From an uncultured Anaerolineae bacterium (GTDB taxonomy: Bacteria; Chloroflexota; Anaerolineae; Aggregatilineales; Phototrophicaceae), in contig CALIEB010000001.1 of the NCBI GenBank assembly GCA_938022205.1, forward strand, positions 1 through 64,000: a DNA stretch of 64,000 nucleotides. Direction: 5' to 3'. Position 1 is the stretch's first letter. The number at the start of each line of letters is the position of its first letter. The translations under genes and the position numbers were made by a program. The notes below the pieces were generated by a model that worked only from the letters and a program-made list of their open reading frames with translations, was not told where the DNA came from and searched no databases. Of this stretch, positions 36,134 to 45,617 are shown piece by piece.

Positions 36134-37531
36134 ATGCCACGTTCTTTGCTTGCACTGTTAGGCACGTGCTGCCTGCTATTGGCGGCTGCGCTTTCCCCGC
36201 ACGCGGCAGTTCAAGGGCAGTTCGCCACCAACACGCCCACCAGCGGTGACAACGCTGTACCCACGAGCAGCGGCTTCATCGCGCCCACGAGCGTGCCTGT
36301 TTTGCCTAGCGCAACGCCGACAGCCGCCGCGCTCAACTTCGCCACCAACACACCCGACGCGCCCACCAACACGCCGTCCAACACACCAACGCCCACCAAC
36401 ACGCCGACGGCAACCTTCACGCCGTCCAACACGCCAACGCCCACCAACACGCCAACGAATACACCCACGCCAACTGCCACGCCTATCGGTCCCTTTAGCT
36501 ACCCCGACGGCATTAACCCGCTGACAGGTTTACCCTATCCCGATGAAGTCTCGCGGCAGCGGCGCAACCTCATCGTCAAAATTTCCAATTACCCGCCCAT
36601 CGTGCGCCCACAAACCGGGTTAAATCAAGCGGATGTCGTGTTCGAAACCGAAGCCGAAGGTGGCGTGACGCGCTTTGCCGCTATCTTCCGCTCACAAACC
36701 CCGCCGCTGGTCGGCTCTATTCGCAGCGCGCGCCTGATGGACATGGAGCTGGTCGTGATGTACCAAGCTCTGCTGGCGTACAGCGGCACCAGCGAACCTA
36801 TCCAGCGGCTGCTGCTTAGCTCGGACTTTCGCTACCAGCTCATCTCGCCCAGCATTGGCGACAACTGCGACAACGCCGGCTTTTGCCGCTACCCAGAAGA
36901 AGGCAAGGCGTTTGAACATACGCTGTTCGGCGAACCCGCCAAGATGTGGGAGGTCGCCACGCGCCGCAACGTCAACACAGGCTATCGCGCGCGCGGCTTT
37001 GCGTTTAGCACCATCCCCGACCCGAACGGGCAACCTGCCAACGACATTTTCCTCAATTGGTACGGTCAGACCGACGCGCGCTGGCAGTATGACCCGTCAA
37101 CAGGGCGTTACTTGCGCTTCACCGATAGCGTGCCGCATTACGACAAGGCAGACGGACAGCAGCTTTGGGCGGACAACCTCGTCATCTTAGAAGTGCCGCA
37201 CGCCCGCCGCCCGGACTTGTTCCCCGAAGGCTCAAACTATGAGTCTGTCGAAATTCAGCTTTGGGACCAAGGACGTGCCTTCGTCGTGCGCGATGGACAA
37301 GCCTACTTGGGCTTTTGGCGGCGGCAAGACCGCAAGCCCGGCAGCGCGCTGCAGCTTATTTACGGCAACAACACGCCCATCATGCTCAAGCCCGGGCGCA
37401 CGTGGGTGTCGGTCATGCGCGGCTTCCGCGACGTAACCATCACCGGCGAACGCGCCGACATGGTTGCCACTGGCACTGCTATCGCGCTCACACCCTCGCC
37501 CACGCCGCTCACCATCAACGAAGGCGACTAG
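36134..37531 (+). CDS. DUF3048 (YerB-like) exported protein
   Basis: 465 residues from the ATG at 36134, which has GAGG six bases upstream (an earlier ATG at 36116 lacks one). A signal peptide (about 1-28) is followed by a roughly 90-residue Thr-Pro-Asn-rich linker, then the DUF3048 domain with PLTGLPYPDE, RPQTGLNQADVVFETEAEGG and VGSIRSARLMD. Homologues such as YerB are lipoproteins of unknown role; here no lipobox cysteine is obvious. The protein is predicted outside the membrane. Confidence 0.88.
   Translation: MPRSLLALLGTCCLLLAAALSPHAAVQGQFATNTPTSGDNAVPTSSGFIAPTSVPVLPSATPTAAALNFATNTPDAPTNTPSNTPTPTNTPTATFTPSNTPTPTNTPTNTPTPTATPIGPFSYPDGINPLTGLPYPDEVSRQRRNLIVKISNYPPIVRPQTGLNQADVVFETEAEGGVTRFAAIFRSQTPPLVGSIRSARLMDMELVVMYQALLAYSGTSEPIQRLLLSSDFRYQLISPSIGDNCDNAGFCRYPEEGKAFEHTLFGEPAKMWEVATRRNVNTGYRARGFAFSTIPDPNGQPANDIFLNWYGQTDARWQYDPSTGRYLRFTDSVPHYDKADGQQLWADNLVILEVPHARRPDLFPEGSNYESVEIQLWDQGRAFVVRDGQAYLGFWRRQDRKPGSALQLIYGNNTPIMLKPGRTWVSVMRGFRDVTITGERADMVATGTAIALTPSPTPLTINEGD
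36340..36484 (+). repeat. Short tandem-like repeat coding for the Thr-Pro-Asn linker
   Basis: Repeated units around CCAACACGCC / CCCACCAACACGCC encode (N)TPT and TPSN steps. Such linkers are prone to length change between strains. Confidence 0.75.
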
Positions 37532-37574
37532 CAAACACGTAAGCCGTACCGCTGACACGTGTACGGCCTGTTTG
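37532..37574 (+). terminator. Interrupted hairpin after the DUF3048 gene
   Basis: CAAACA...GCCGTAC pairs with GTACGGC...TGTTTG around a 12-base loop, with an internal bulge. There is no long T tail, so termination strength is uncertain. Confidence 0.5.
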
Positions 37575-37721
37575 TCTATCACGACCAAACAAAGTAGGGG
37601 TAACAGCGTTACACGCCAAGCGACCACAGCTTTGCCTTTTTACAAGCTGTTCTCATCTGCCTATCACAGAACAGGTGTATCATCGTCGTGTTTGAACGCT
37701 TTTGACAAGATAGGTTAGAGC

Positions 37722-40631
37722 ATGCAAGACAAAATCATCGTGCGCGGCGCACGCGAACACAACCTCAAAAACCTCAACGTGGACATTCCCCGCAATCAGC
37801 TCGTGGTGATTAGCGGCTTAAGCGGTTCGGGCAAGTCATCCCTGGCGTTCGACACCATCTTTGCCGAAGGGCAGCGTCGCTACGTCGAGAGCTTGTCTGC
37901 CTACGCGCGCCAGTTTCTCGGGCTGATGGAGAAGCCCGACGTTGACCAAATCGAAGGCTTAAGCCCCGCCGTGTCGATTGACCAAAAAAGCGTCTCCAGC
38001 AACCCACGCTCAACCGTCGGCACGGTCACCGAAATTTACGACTACTTGCGCCTGCTGTACGCGCGCATCGGCGTGCCGCACTGCCCTGTTTGCGGTGAGC
38101 GCGTGGTGGCGCAAAGCGCGCAGCAAATCGTGGACGAGGTGCTGCGTTTGCCCGCCGGTCGGCGTATTCAAGTGCTTGCGCCGATTATCAAGAACAAAAA
38201 AGGCACGCACGAAAAAATCTTTGACGAGCTGCGCAAGAAAGGCTTCGCGCGTGTGCGTGTTGACGGTGACGTGCGCGAGCTGGACGAAGCGATTAAACTC
38301 GACCGCTATGTTATCCACAACATCGAGGTGGTGGTCGACCGTCTCGTAACAGCAGCGTTTGACGACCGCGAGAGCGAAGAGGCAAAAGCGTTCGAGAGCC
38401 GCCTAACGGATTCCGTTGAGACCGCGCTCAAAATTGGCGAAGGCATGCTCACCATCAACGACGTGACCGACCCCGACGCGCCCACCGACACCCTTTACAG
38501 CGAGCATTTGGCGTGCGTGCATGGGCATGGCAGCATCCCCGAGATCGAGCCGCGTACGTTCAGCTTTAACACGCCAAGCGGCGCATGTCCTGCCTGTCAA
38601 GGCTTGGGCTATACACTGGAGTTTGACCCCGCGCTAATTGTCCCCAACCCCGAACTAAGCCTTGAAGAAGGCGCGATTGTGGTTCACCAATGGCTGCTTG
38701 ACCTCAACCCCAACCTGCAAGATAAGCTCTTTAACGCGCTTGCCAAAGCGTTTGGCGTGCCGACGAACGTGCCTTGGCGCGAGCTGCGCAAAGACCAGCA
38801 AAACCTGTTTCTCTATGGCACGGGCGGCAGGCGTTTCAACGTCGAGTATGAGAGCATGAGCGGCAGAATACGCACCTATCAAACGACGTTTGAGGGCATC
38901 ATCAACAGCCTCGAACGTCGCTATCGTCAAACAGGCAGCGACAACACGCGTGAGCTTATCGAGAGCTACATGACGCAAGTGCCTTGTACCAAATGCAACG
39001 GACAGCGTTTGCGTCCTGAAGCACTTGCTGTCACGATTGATGACCGCAACATTCACGCTGTCACACAAATGCCCATCAGCGCGCTTGACGATTGGGTTAG
39101 CAGCTTGACTGGCGAGAACGGCACAGCCTCACGCCTGAACAAACGCGACCAGCAAATCGCTCAGCAAATCCTCAACGAAATCCGCGCTCGTGTGGGTTTT
39201 TTGAACAACGTTGGGCTGACCTATCTAACGCTTGCGCGCGCAGCCTCCACGTTGAGTGGCGGCGAAGCGCAGCGCATTCGCCTCGCCACACAGGTCGGCA
39301 GTCGCCTCACAGGTGTGCTATACGTGCTAGATGAGCCGTCCATCGGGCTGCACCAGCGTGACAACGCCCGCCTCATCCAAACACTGTTGGGGCTGCGCGA
39401 TTTAGGCAACACCGTGCTGGTCGTCGAACACGACGAGGAGACCATGCGCGCCGCTGACCATCTCATTGACTTGGGTCCGGGTGCGGGCGAGCGTGGCGGC
39501 TATCTTGTGGCGCAAGGCACGCCCGACGAAGTCGCACAGGTTGTCGGCAGCGCAACAGGCGACTATCTCAGCGGACGCTTCACCATTCCCGTGCCGCCCA
39601 CGCGCCGCGCTGGCAACGACAAGGCGATTGTCGTGCGCAACGCCACCGAGAACAACTTGCAAGGCATTGACGCGGTTTTTCCTTTGGGCAAGCTGGTGTG
39701 TGTCACCGGCGTGAGCGGCTCAGGCAAGTCGTCACTGGTGGTGGAAGTGCTGTACAAGCGGCTAGCGCAGCTCATCAACGGCAGCCGCGAGCGTGCCGGC
39801 GCGCACGATGCGATAGAAGGCGTGGAAGCTATCGACAAAATCATCAACATTGACCAAAGTCCGATTGGGCGCACGCCGCGCAGCAACCCCGGTACGTACA
39901 CCAAAGTGTTTGACGAAATTCGCAGGTTGTTTGCTGCCATGCCCGAGAGCAAGTTGCGCGGCTACAAAGAAGGACGCTTCAGCTTTAACGTCAGAGGCGG
40001 ACGCTGCGAGAACTGTGACGGGCAGGGGCAAATTAAAATCGAGATGCAGTTTCTGGCGGATATTTACGTGGACTGCGAGGTGTGTCGCGGCACGCGCTAC
40101 AACCGCGAGACGCTACAGGTGACTTATAAAGGCTTAAACATCGCGCAAGTGCTGAACCTGACGGTTGACGAGGCGTTGACGTTCTTCGCCAATCACCCCG
40201 CTATCGTCAGCAAGCTCAAGACGCTGGCAGAAGTAGGCTTGGGTTACATTCGCATCGGACAGCCCGCCACGACGCTCAGCGGCGGCGAGGCACAGCGCAT
40301 CAAGCTCAGCCGCGAGCTTTCCAAACGCGCCACAGGCAAGACGCTCTACATCCTCGACGAGCCGTCCACCGGTTTGCACGCGGTGGATGTCAAACGCCTC
40401 ATCGACGTGCTACAGCAGCTTGTCGACAGCGGCAACACGGTCGTGGTCATTGAGCATAACCTTGACATCATCAAGGTGGCAGACTGGATTATAGACCTTG
40501 GTCCTGAGGGTGGCAGCGGCGGCGGCTTTATCATCGCGCAAGGCACACCCGAACAAGTGGCATGCGCACCTGAAAGCTACACGGGACATTACTTGCGTTC
40601 GCACCTACAGCTCCACGCTACGCCTTCCTGA
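37722..40631 (+). CDS. uvrA: Excinuclease ABC subunit A
   Basis: 969 residues, normal for UvrA, the damage-sensing ATPase of nucleotide excision repair. Two ABC modules: Walker A GLSGSGKSS near residue 35 and GVSGSGKSS near 665, each with LSGGEAQRI. Zinc-binding CxxC pairs include CPVC, CPAC...CTKC and CENC...CEVC. It stands in its own transcription unit between the DUF3048 hairpin and the terminator at 40639-40683. Confidence 0.97.
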   Translation: MQDKIIVRGAREHNLKNLNVDIPRNQLVVISGLSGSGKSSLAFDTIFAEGQRRYVESLSAYARQFLGLMEKPDVDQIEGLSPAVSIDQKSVSSNPRSTVGTVTEIYDYLRLLYARIGVPHCPVCGERVVAQSAQQIVDEVLRLPAGRRIQVLAPIIKNKKGTHEKIFDELRKKGFARVRVDGDVRELDEAIKLDRYVIHNIEVVVDRLVTAAFDDRESEEAKAFESRLTDSVETALKIGEGMLTINDVTDPDAPTDTLYSEHLACVHGHGSIPEIEPRTFSFNTPSGACPACQGLGYTLEFDPALIVPNPELSLEEGAIVVHQWLLDLNPNLQDKLFNALAKAFGVPTNVPWRELRKDQQNLFLYGTGGRRFNVEYESMSGRIRTYQTTFEGIINSLERRYRQTGSDNTRELIESYMTQVPCTKCNGQRLRPEALAVTIDDRNIHAVTQMPISALDDWVSSLTGENGTASRLNKRDQQIAQQILNEIRARVGFLNNVGLTYLTLARAASTLSGGEAQRIRLATQVGSRLTGVLYVLDEPSIGLHQRDNARLIQTLLGLRDLGNTVLVVEHDEETMRAADHLIDLGPGAGERGGYLVAQGTPDEVAQVVGSATGDYLSGRFTIPVPPTRRAGNDKAIVVRNATENNLQGIDAVFPLGKLVCVTGVSGSGKSSLVVEVLYKRLAQLINGSRERAGAHDAIEGVEAIDKIINIDQSPIGRTPRSNPGTYTKVFDEIRRLFAAMPESKLRGYKEGRFSFNVRGGRCENCDGQGQIKIEMQFLADIYVDCEVCRGTRYNRETLQVTYKGLNIAQVLNLTVDEALTFFANHPAIVSKLKTLAEVGLGYIRIGQPATTLSGGEAQRIKLSRELSKRATGKTLYILDEPSTGLHAVDVKRLIDVLQQLVDSGNTVVVIEHNLDIIKVADWIIDLGPEGGSGGGFIIAQGTPEQVACAPESYTGHYLRSHLQLHATPS

Positions 40632-40638
40632 TTTAGAT

Positions 40639-40683
40639 AGTCGGCGCACAATTTGTGCATAATGCATAAAAAATGCGCCGACT
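40639..40683 (+). terminator. Hairpin after uvrA
   Basis: A ten-bp perfect stem (AGTCGGCGCA with TGCGCCGACT) encloses a 25-base loop that contains a nested GTGCAT/ATGCAT pairing. Only a weak T-rich tail follows. Confidence 0.6.
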
Positions 40684-40711
40684 TTCCTATAATTTCTACA
40701 CAAAAGTCACT

Positions 40712-40739
40712 TTGCAAAAAAGCCACTTCCTCCTATACT
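40712..40739 (+). promoter_or_regulatory. Promoter of glutamate dehydrogenase
   Basis: TTGCAA, a 16-base spacer and TATACT, about 48 bases before the ATG at 40787. A second TATAAT lies at 40688-40693 without a good -35. Confidence 0.55.
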
Positions 40740-40786
40740 TCTAACAACAAGTTAAATTTTTATGCCCACAGGGAGGCACGATTTTT

Positions 40787-42064
40787 ATGGTCGTCGCAAC
40801 ACAGTCTGTCAACCATGGTGATGAAGCTTACAAGATTGCATTAGAGCAGTACAACCGCGCTGCCAAGTACTTAGTGGATTTAGATGACGGATTAATCGAA
40901 TATCTACGCTATCCGCGCCGCGAGTTCACAGTGAACTTTCCTGTACGCCGCGACGATGGGCGCATTGAGATGTACACTGGCTATCGTGTGCATCACAACA
41001 CCGCGATGGGTCCATCCAAAGGGGGGCTGCGCTTCAGCACGGCGGTAACGCTCGACGAAGTGCGCGCCCTCGCTATGTGGATGACATGGAAGTGCGCGTT
41101 GGTCAACATCCCCTACGGCGGCGCAAAAGGTGGTGTGGTCGTTGACCCGAAAACCTTAAGCCCCACCGAATTAGAGCGACTTACGCGCCGCTATGCCGCC
41201 GAGCTGTTCCCACTGATGAGCCCGCAAATGGACGTTCCCGCGCCCGACATGGGGACAAACCCGCAGGTGATGGCGTGGATTATGGACACCTACAGCATGA
41301 CCGTAGGCTACTCTGTGCCAGCCATCGTCACAGGCAAGCCCATCGCCATCGGCGGCAGCGAGGGACGCACCGAAGCTACAGGACGCGGCGTAGTGGTCTG
41401 CATGGTGGCAACGCTCAAGCACTTTGGCTACAATGACCCCAACAGCGTGCGCGTGGTCGTGCAAGGTTTCGGTAACGTCGGCTCGCACGCCGCACAGTAC
41501 GCCCATGAGCTAGGCTTTAAGGTAACTGCCGTTAGCGACGTGGAAGGCGGTATCTATAACCCCAACGGGCTAGACATTCCTGATGTGCTGCGTTATGTCC
41601 GCGAAAAAGGGCGGCTGCGCGATTACCCTAACGTCGACCGCGTGACCAATGCCGAGCTGTTGCAACTGCCCTGCGACGTGTTGCTGCCCTGCGCGATGGA
41701 AAATCAAATCCACGTCGGCAACGCCTCGCACATCCAAGCGCGCTTTGTGATCGAGGGCGCAAACGGTCCCACCACGCCTGAAGCGGACGACATCCTCAAC
41801 GACAAAGGCGTTTACATCGTGCCGGACATTCTCGCTAACAGCGGCGGCGTGATTGTCTCTTACTTTGAGTGGGTACAAGACTTGCAAGCCTTCTTTTGGG
41901 GCAAGGAAGCTGTTTTCGAGAACCTTGAGCGCATCCTAAGTGCCGCTTATCAAGCCACGCAACACACGGCAGAAAAGCTCAAAATTGACATGCGCACCGC
42001 CGCGCAAGTCAGCGCAATTCGCCGCGTGGCAGATGCTATCGCCATTCGTGGCATTTACCCCTAA
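40787..42064 (+). CDS. Glu/Leu/Phe/Val-type glutamate dehydrogenase
   Basis: 425 residues, the usual length of hexameric GDH. It would interconvert glutamate and 2-oxoglutarate + ammonia. The substrate site includes GPSKGGLRF and the catalytic-lysine motif NIPYGGAKGG; the Rossmann domain has VQGFGNVGSHAAQ. GGGAGG lies 12-13 bases before the ATG. Coenzyme preference cannot be read confidently. It is flanked by terminators and is monocistronic. Confidence 0.94.
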   Translation: MVVATQSVNHGDEAYKIALEQYNRAAKYLVDLDDGLIEYLRYPRREFTVNFPVRRDDGRIEMYTGYRVHHNTAMGPSKGGLRFSTAVTLDEVRALAMWMTWKCALVNIPYGGAKGGVVVDPKTLSPTELERLTRRYAAELFPLMSPQMDVPAPDMGTNPQVMAWIMDTYSMTVGYSVPAIVTGKPIAIGGSEGRTEATGRGVVVCMVATLKHFGYNDPNSVRVVVQGFGNVGSHAAQYAHELGFKVTAVSDVEGGIYNPNGLDIPDVLRYVREKGRLRDYPNVDRVTNAELLQLPCDVLLPCAMENQIHVGNASHIQARFVIEGANGPTTPEADDILNDKGVYIVPDILANSGGVIVSYFEWVQDLQAFFWGKEAVFENLERILSAAYQATQHTAEKLKIDMRTAAQVSAIRRVADAIAIRGIYP

Positions 42065-42097
42065 GTCGTGCTATATCCCTATCTCGTGTGCTAAACT

Positions 42098-42128
42098 AAG
42101 CGCGGGCGGCTCGTCCCGCGCTTTTTTT
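42098..42128 (+). terminator. Rho-independent terminator after the GDH gene
   Basis: A nine-bp stem (AAGCGCGGG with CCCGCGCTT), an eight-base loop and a T7 tail. Confidence 0.9.
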
Positions 42129-42145
42129 ATCGGGGGAAAAGTTTC

Positions 42146-44239
42146 ATGCAGTTTTGGCACAAGCTGCGCACGCTGTTAGGCGGACAACGGCGTACGCGCC
42201 TCTCACAGACCGCCATCCTCAACGCCTTGCTCTCGCAAGCTCGTCTAACCTACTATGCCGAAAACTACCCCACCGCTCTAGAGCTGCTCGATGAAGCCGA
42301 ACGCATCGCCACCAGTCGCCAATGGACGCTGCCGCTGACCGAAATCGCGTTTGAGCGCGCCAACGTGTTGCGCCTGCAGGGTAGCTATCGTGATGCCGAA
42401 ATGCTGCTCAACACGCTCAAAACGCGCGCCGAAGCCCAGCAGATTCGCCCCGTCATCGCCTATGCGCTGTGTCATCTTGCCTTGCTTGAACACGAGCAAG
42501 GGCATTACGACGCAGCACAAGGGCGCGCTGACCGTGCGCACGCCATCGCCCAACACATCCACGCCAAAGGGGCAAAGGCGCGCGCGCAAGGCTTACGCGG
42601 CATGATTGCGCTGGCGCAAGGCAGCAGCGTCTACGCCGAGAATGCGCTAACCAAAGCCATCCAGCAAATGCTTGCGACCAACGACCAAGACTTGCTGCCA
42701 CGCTTTCAGGGCGAGCTAGCGCGCGCCTATCACGCTAACGGCAAGCACGCCCAGAGCCACGCGCTGTTTCACACCGCTATCCAAAACGCCGCTAGCAGGC
42801 AGGATGTTTACACGCTGCGCAAGCTAAGCCTTGCCGCCGCAGCGTGCGCCTATGCCAGCAACGACCACGCCCGCGCGCGACATCACTACCAAAACGTGCT
42901 GGGACTATTCGCCAAATACAATCCTAACAACCCTGACCACATCCATGACAGCCTCGTCGCACACGCGCACTTAGCCCGCCTAACGGGCAAGCGCGACCAC
43001 GCCGAACACGCGCGCATGCTGGCATTGCATACGGTCGTCACGCCAGCCGAGCATGCGCTCGCACAGCACGCTTACGGTGCGGTAACCGGCAGCCTAGACG
43101 CGCTGCAAGCCGCGCTTCTCTACTATCAAGCCCAGAACGCCGCACAAGCCGCGCTGGCGGTATTGCGTGACCTCGCGCGCCTTGCCCTCACGCCCGACGA
43201 GCAGCACGCTTATTTGCAAGAAGCGCACGCCTACGCGCAGGCGACGGGTGACAAAGCCCAGCTTGGCGCGGTAGAAGCGGCATTAGGCGATTGGCATGCA
43301 GAACAGGGTGAGCGCGCCGCCGCGCTTAATGCATGGCAGCGCGCCGCCGCCAACTATCGCGCCGCCTATCAGCACGCGCCGCTGCTGGCGTTGTACTGCG
43401 CCATTGCCAACACTTACGAGGTCACAGGGCAGCCGCAGCGCGCACTCAAGGCATATGACGAGGCACTGCTCTATTTAGGCGACGCGCCCAACACACCGCA
43501 AAAGGCACGCCTGCTCGGGGAAATTGCCCGCGTTTACGCGGAAAAGGGTGATGTTACCTCCGCCGAAGCCTTTTATGGCGACGCGCTAGCACTAACCGTA
43601 GCAGAAGAACGTTTGTACATCACCTTAGAAGGCGAACGCGCGTGGCTGCAAGTGCAGAGCAGCCGTCCCGCGCAAGGCATCGCCACGCTAACGCGCACAC
43701 GGGCGCAAGCACGCACGCAAGGCTGGCACGACCTCGCCGCCCAACATGCCGATTGGCTCGGCGTGGGCTATGCGCTGCTGGGCGAACACGACACCGCGCT
43801 CACCTATCACCAAGAAGCGTTAGCAGAGACCGACAAAAGCCCCGCGCTGGCGTGTGCCTGTCACTTGCACATAGCACAAACGCTGCACTTGCGTGCTGCC
43901 CACGCGCAAGCCTGCCAGCACATCGAACGCGCCTACGCGCTGGCGCGGCTTGCCGCACAGCCTGCCCTACTCGCGGAAGCAGCACAGGCACAAGCACGCT
44001 GCGCTTTGCTGCGGGACGACACGCAAGCTGCTCGCGCTGCGCTCGATGCTGCACGCGCCGCCCTCACCAACACCTACAGCAAGCGGCTTCGCGCGACACA
44101 GTACCGCCTCGAAAGTCAATATCACGCGCAAACGGGCGACCACGCGCAGGCACGCGCCGCGTGGGAACAAGCGAACGCGCTCTACACGCTGCTGCGCGCC
44201 GCCACACCACGCCCCTTCTGGCTGGATGACGCGCCCTAA
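42146..44239 (+). CDS. Large TPR-repeat protein of unknown function
   Basis: 697 residues made almost entirely of helical TPR units, for example AENYPTALELLDEAERIA, YDAAQGRADRAHAIAQHI and EKGDVTSAEAFYGDALAL. It is unusually rich in Ala, His and Gln. No signal peptide, membrane segment or catalytic domain is visible, so a cytosolic scaffold is likely. GGGGG precedes the ATG. It is followed 53 bases later by the glycosyltransferase gene. Confidence 0.85.
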   Translation: MQFWHKLRTLLGGQRRTRLSQTAILNALLSQARLTYYAENYPTALELLDEAERIATSRQWTLPLTEIAFERANVLRLQGSYRDAEMLLNTLKTRAEAQQIRPVIAYALCHLALLEHEQGHYDAAQGRADRAHAIAQHIHAKGAKARAQGLRGMIALAQGSSVYAENALTKAIQQMLATNDQDLLPRFQGELARAYHANGKHAQSHALFHTAIQNAASRQDVYTLRKLSLAAAACAYASNDHARARHHYQNVLGLFAKYNPNNPDHIHDSLVAHAHLARLTGKRDHAEHARMLALHTVVTPAEHALAQHAYGAVTGSLDALQAALLYYQAQNAAQAALAVLRDLARLALTPDEQHAYLQEAHAYAQATGDKAQLGAVEAALGDWHAEQGERAAALNAWQRAAANYRAAYQHAPLLALYCAIANTYEVTGQPQRALKAYDEALLYLGDAPNTPQKARLLGEIARVYAEKGDVTSAEAFYGDALALTVAEERLYITLEGERAWLQVQSSRPAQGIATLTRTRAQARTQGWHDLAAQHADWLGVGYALLGEHDTALTYHQEALAETDKSPALACACHLHIAQTLHLRAAHAQACQHIERAYALARLAAQPALLAEAAQAQARCALLRDDTQAARAALDAARAALTNTYSKRLRATQYRLESQYHAQTGDHAQARAAWEQANALYTLLRAATPRPFWLDDAP

Positions 44240-44292
44240 GCAGCGCGCCAAGCCTGCGCTATAATCACACGCAGTTACCCTAAGGAGAACCT

Positions 44293-45540
44293 ATGGCGAC
44301 GTTCTGGTTCGTTTCCGCGCCGCTTTACAGCCATACCGATTGGGGCGGCATGCTCAAGACCGCCAAAGCTCTGCACGCGCGTGGGCATCACGTGCTGTGG
44401 GTCAGCGAGGCTGCGCTTGCCGACACCATCAAGGCAAACGGGCTGCCGTTCGCAGTGGTCGAGCGCACGGGCTGGCTGTGGCCGCCACCACCGCCGCCCG
44501 ATTTCAGCACACTCAAACCGCAAGAGGCGGTGATGCTGCGCTACACCCGCGCGCTTGACACGTGGATGAGCGAAGACCTCGTAGCGCAAGGCATGCAGTC
44601 GCTGCTCGCGCTGGCGGAACGTATCGGCGCGCCGGACGTGCTAGTGAGCGACCCCTTCTTAAGCGCATCGGCGTTCTTCTGCGAAAAAGCAGGCGTGCCG
44701 CTGGCGATTAGCGGCTGGGCAGCGCAAGCCAACCTCGACGAGCAATCGCTTTTTCCCGTGCAGCGCAATCTCAGCAGCGACAGCCAACAGCGCATTCAAC
44801 GGCTGTGCGAACGCTTTGGGCTAGAGGGCGTGTACTTTAGCAAAGGCGCAGCCCCCTCAATTATCAGCCCGCACTTGCACATCAGCTACTTCACGCCCGC
44901 TTGGTACGGCAGCGAGCAGGCGTTCTTGCTGCCGCAAAACGAATTTGTCGGCGGTGCGCCCGAAACACCCGCCGAGCCACCGCCCGCGTGGCTCGATGAC
45001 ATTCCCGCCGAGCAGCCGCTCGCGCTCATCACGCTTGGCACAACCTTCACAGGCGACCTAGGCTTTTACAGCTGGGCAGCACAAGCCGCCGCGCGACACG
45101 GGCTGCTGCCCATTGTGGCGATTGGCTTCAACCCCATCACGCCCGAACAAAAAGCCACCCTCAAACGCGCTCTGCCCAAAGGCACGCGCCTGCTCACGTT
45201 CGCGCCGTTCGCACACGTGCTGCCGCGCTGCAAGCTCATGATTCATCACGGCGGCATGGGCAGCACACACTACGCGATTGTGCATGGCGTGATGCAAATC
45301 GTCGTGCCGCACGCCGCCGACCAGCGCATCCAAGCGCGGCGCGTGGCACAAGCCAAGTTGGGGTTAAACTTGACGGCGCACGACGTACGGCAGGGCATGC
45401 TCAGCGAAGGTACCAAAGCACTGCTCGAGGCAGATTGGGTGCAAGACAACTGTACACGCTTCGCCGCCGAGATGGCCGCTGCCGGCGGTGTGCCGCGCGC
45501 CGCCACCCTGCTGGAGCGCATGCTTGCGCCGCACGCTTAG
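44293..45540 (+). CDS. UGT/MGT-type glycosyltransferase (GT-B fold)
   Basis: 415 residues. The C-terminal donor-binding region LMIHHGGMGSTHYAIVHGVMQIVVPHAADQ contains the HGG-type signature of GT1/GT28 glycosyltransferases (key residues HHGGMGS). The N-terminal domain starts FWFVSAPLYSHTDWGGMLKTA. Relatives glycosylate lipids, carotenoids or natural products; the acceptor is unknown. AAGGAG lies seven bases before the ATG, and a TATAAT at 44260-44265 may be its -10. Confidence 0.87.
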   Translation: MATFWFVSAPLYSHTDWGGMLKTAKALHARGHHVLWVSEAALADTIKANGLPFAVVERTGWLWPPPPPPDFSTLKPQEAVMLRYTRALDTWMSEDLVAQGMQSLLALAERIGAPDVLVSDPFLSASAFFCEKAGVPLAISGWAAQANLDEQSLFPVQRNLSSDSQQRIQRLCERFGLEGVYFSKGAAPSIISPHLHISYFTPAWYGSEQAFLLPQNEFVGGAPETPAEPPPAWLDDIPAEQPLALITLGTTFTGDLGFYSWAAQAAARHGLLPIVAIGFNPITPEQKATLKRALPKGTRLLTFAPFAHVLPRCKLMIHHGGMGSTHYAIVHGVMQIVVPHAADQRIQARRVAQAKLGLNLTAHDVRQGMLSEGTKALLEADWVQDNCTRFAAEMAAAGGVPRAATLLERMLAPHA

Positions 45541-45566
45541 TGCGCGACGACAAACGCGCCGTCCCG

Positions 45567-45575
45567 TGCTAAAAT
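45567..45575 (+). promoter_or_regulatory. Candidate extended -10 for the 45618 methyltransferase gene
   Basis: TG-C-TAAAAT, 43 bases before the ATG; no clear -35. Confidence 0.35.
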
Positions 45576-45617
45576 AGCCGTACGTAACCAACGCGCTCAC
45601 ACGGTTAGGGAGAAAGC

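Noticed and set aside
36211-36480. An 89-residue reverse-strand frame made of Val-Gly repeats
   Set aside because: It is the mirror of the Thr-Pro-Asn linker repeat of the DUF3048 gene and has no independent coding signal.
37665-37700. A possible SOS box (GAAC-AGGT-GTAT) upstream of uvrA
   Set aside because: The second half-site does not match the first well and the LexA site of this lineage is unknown to me, so it cannot be supported.
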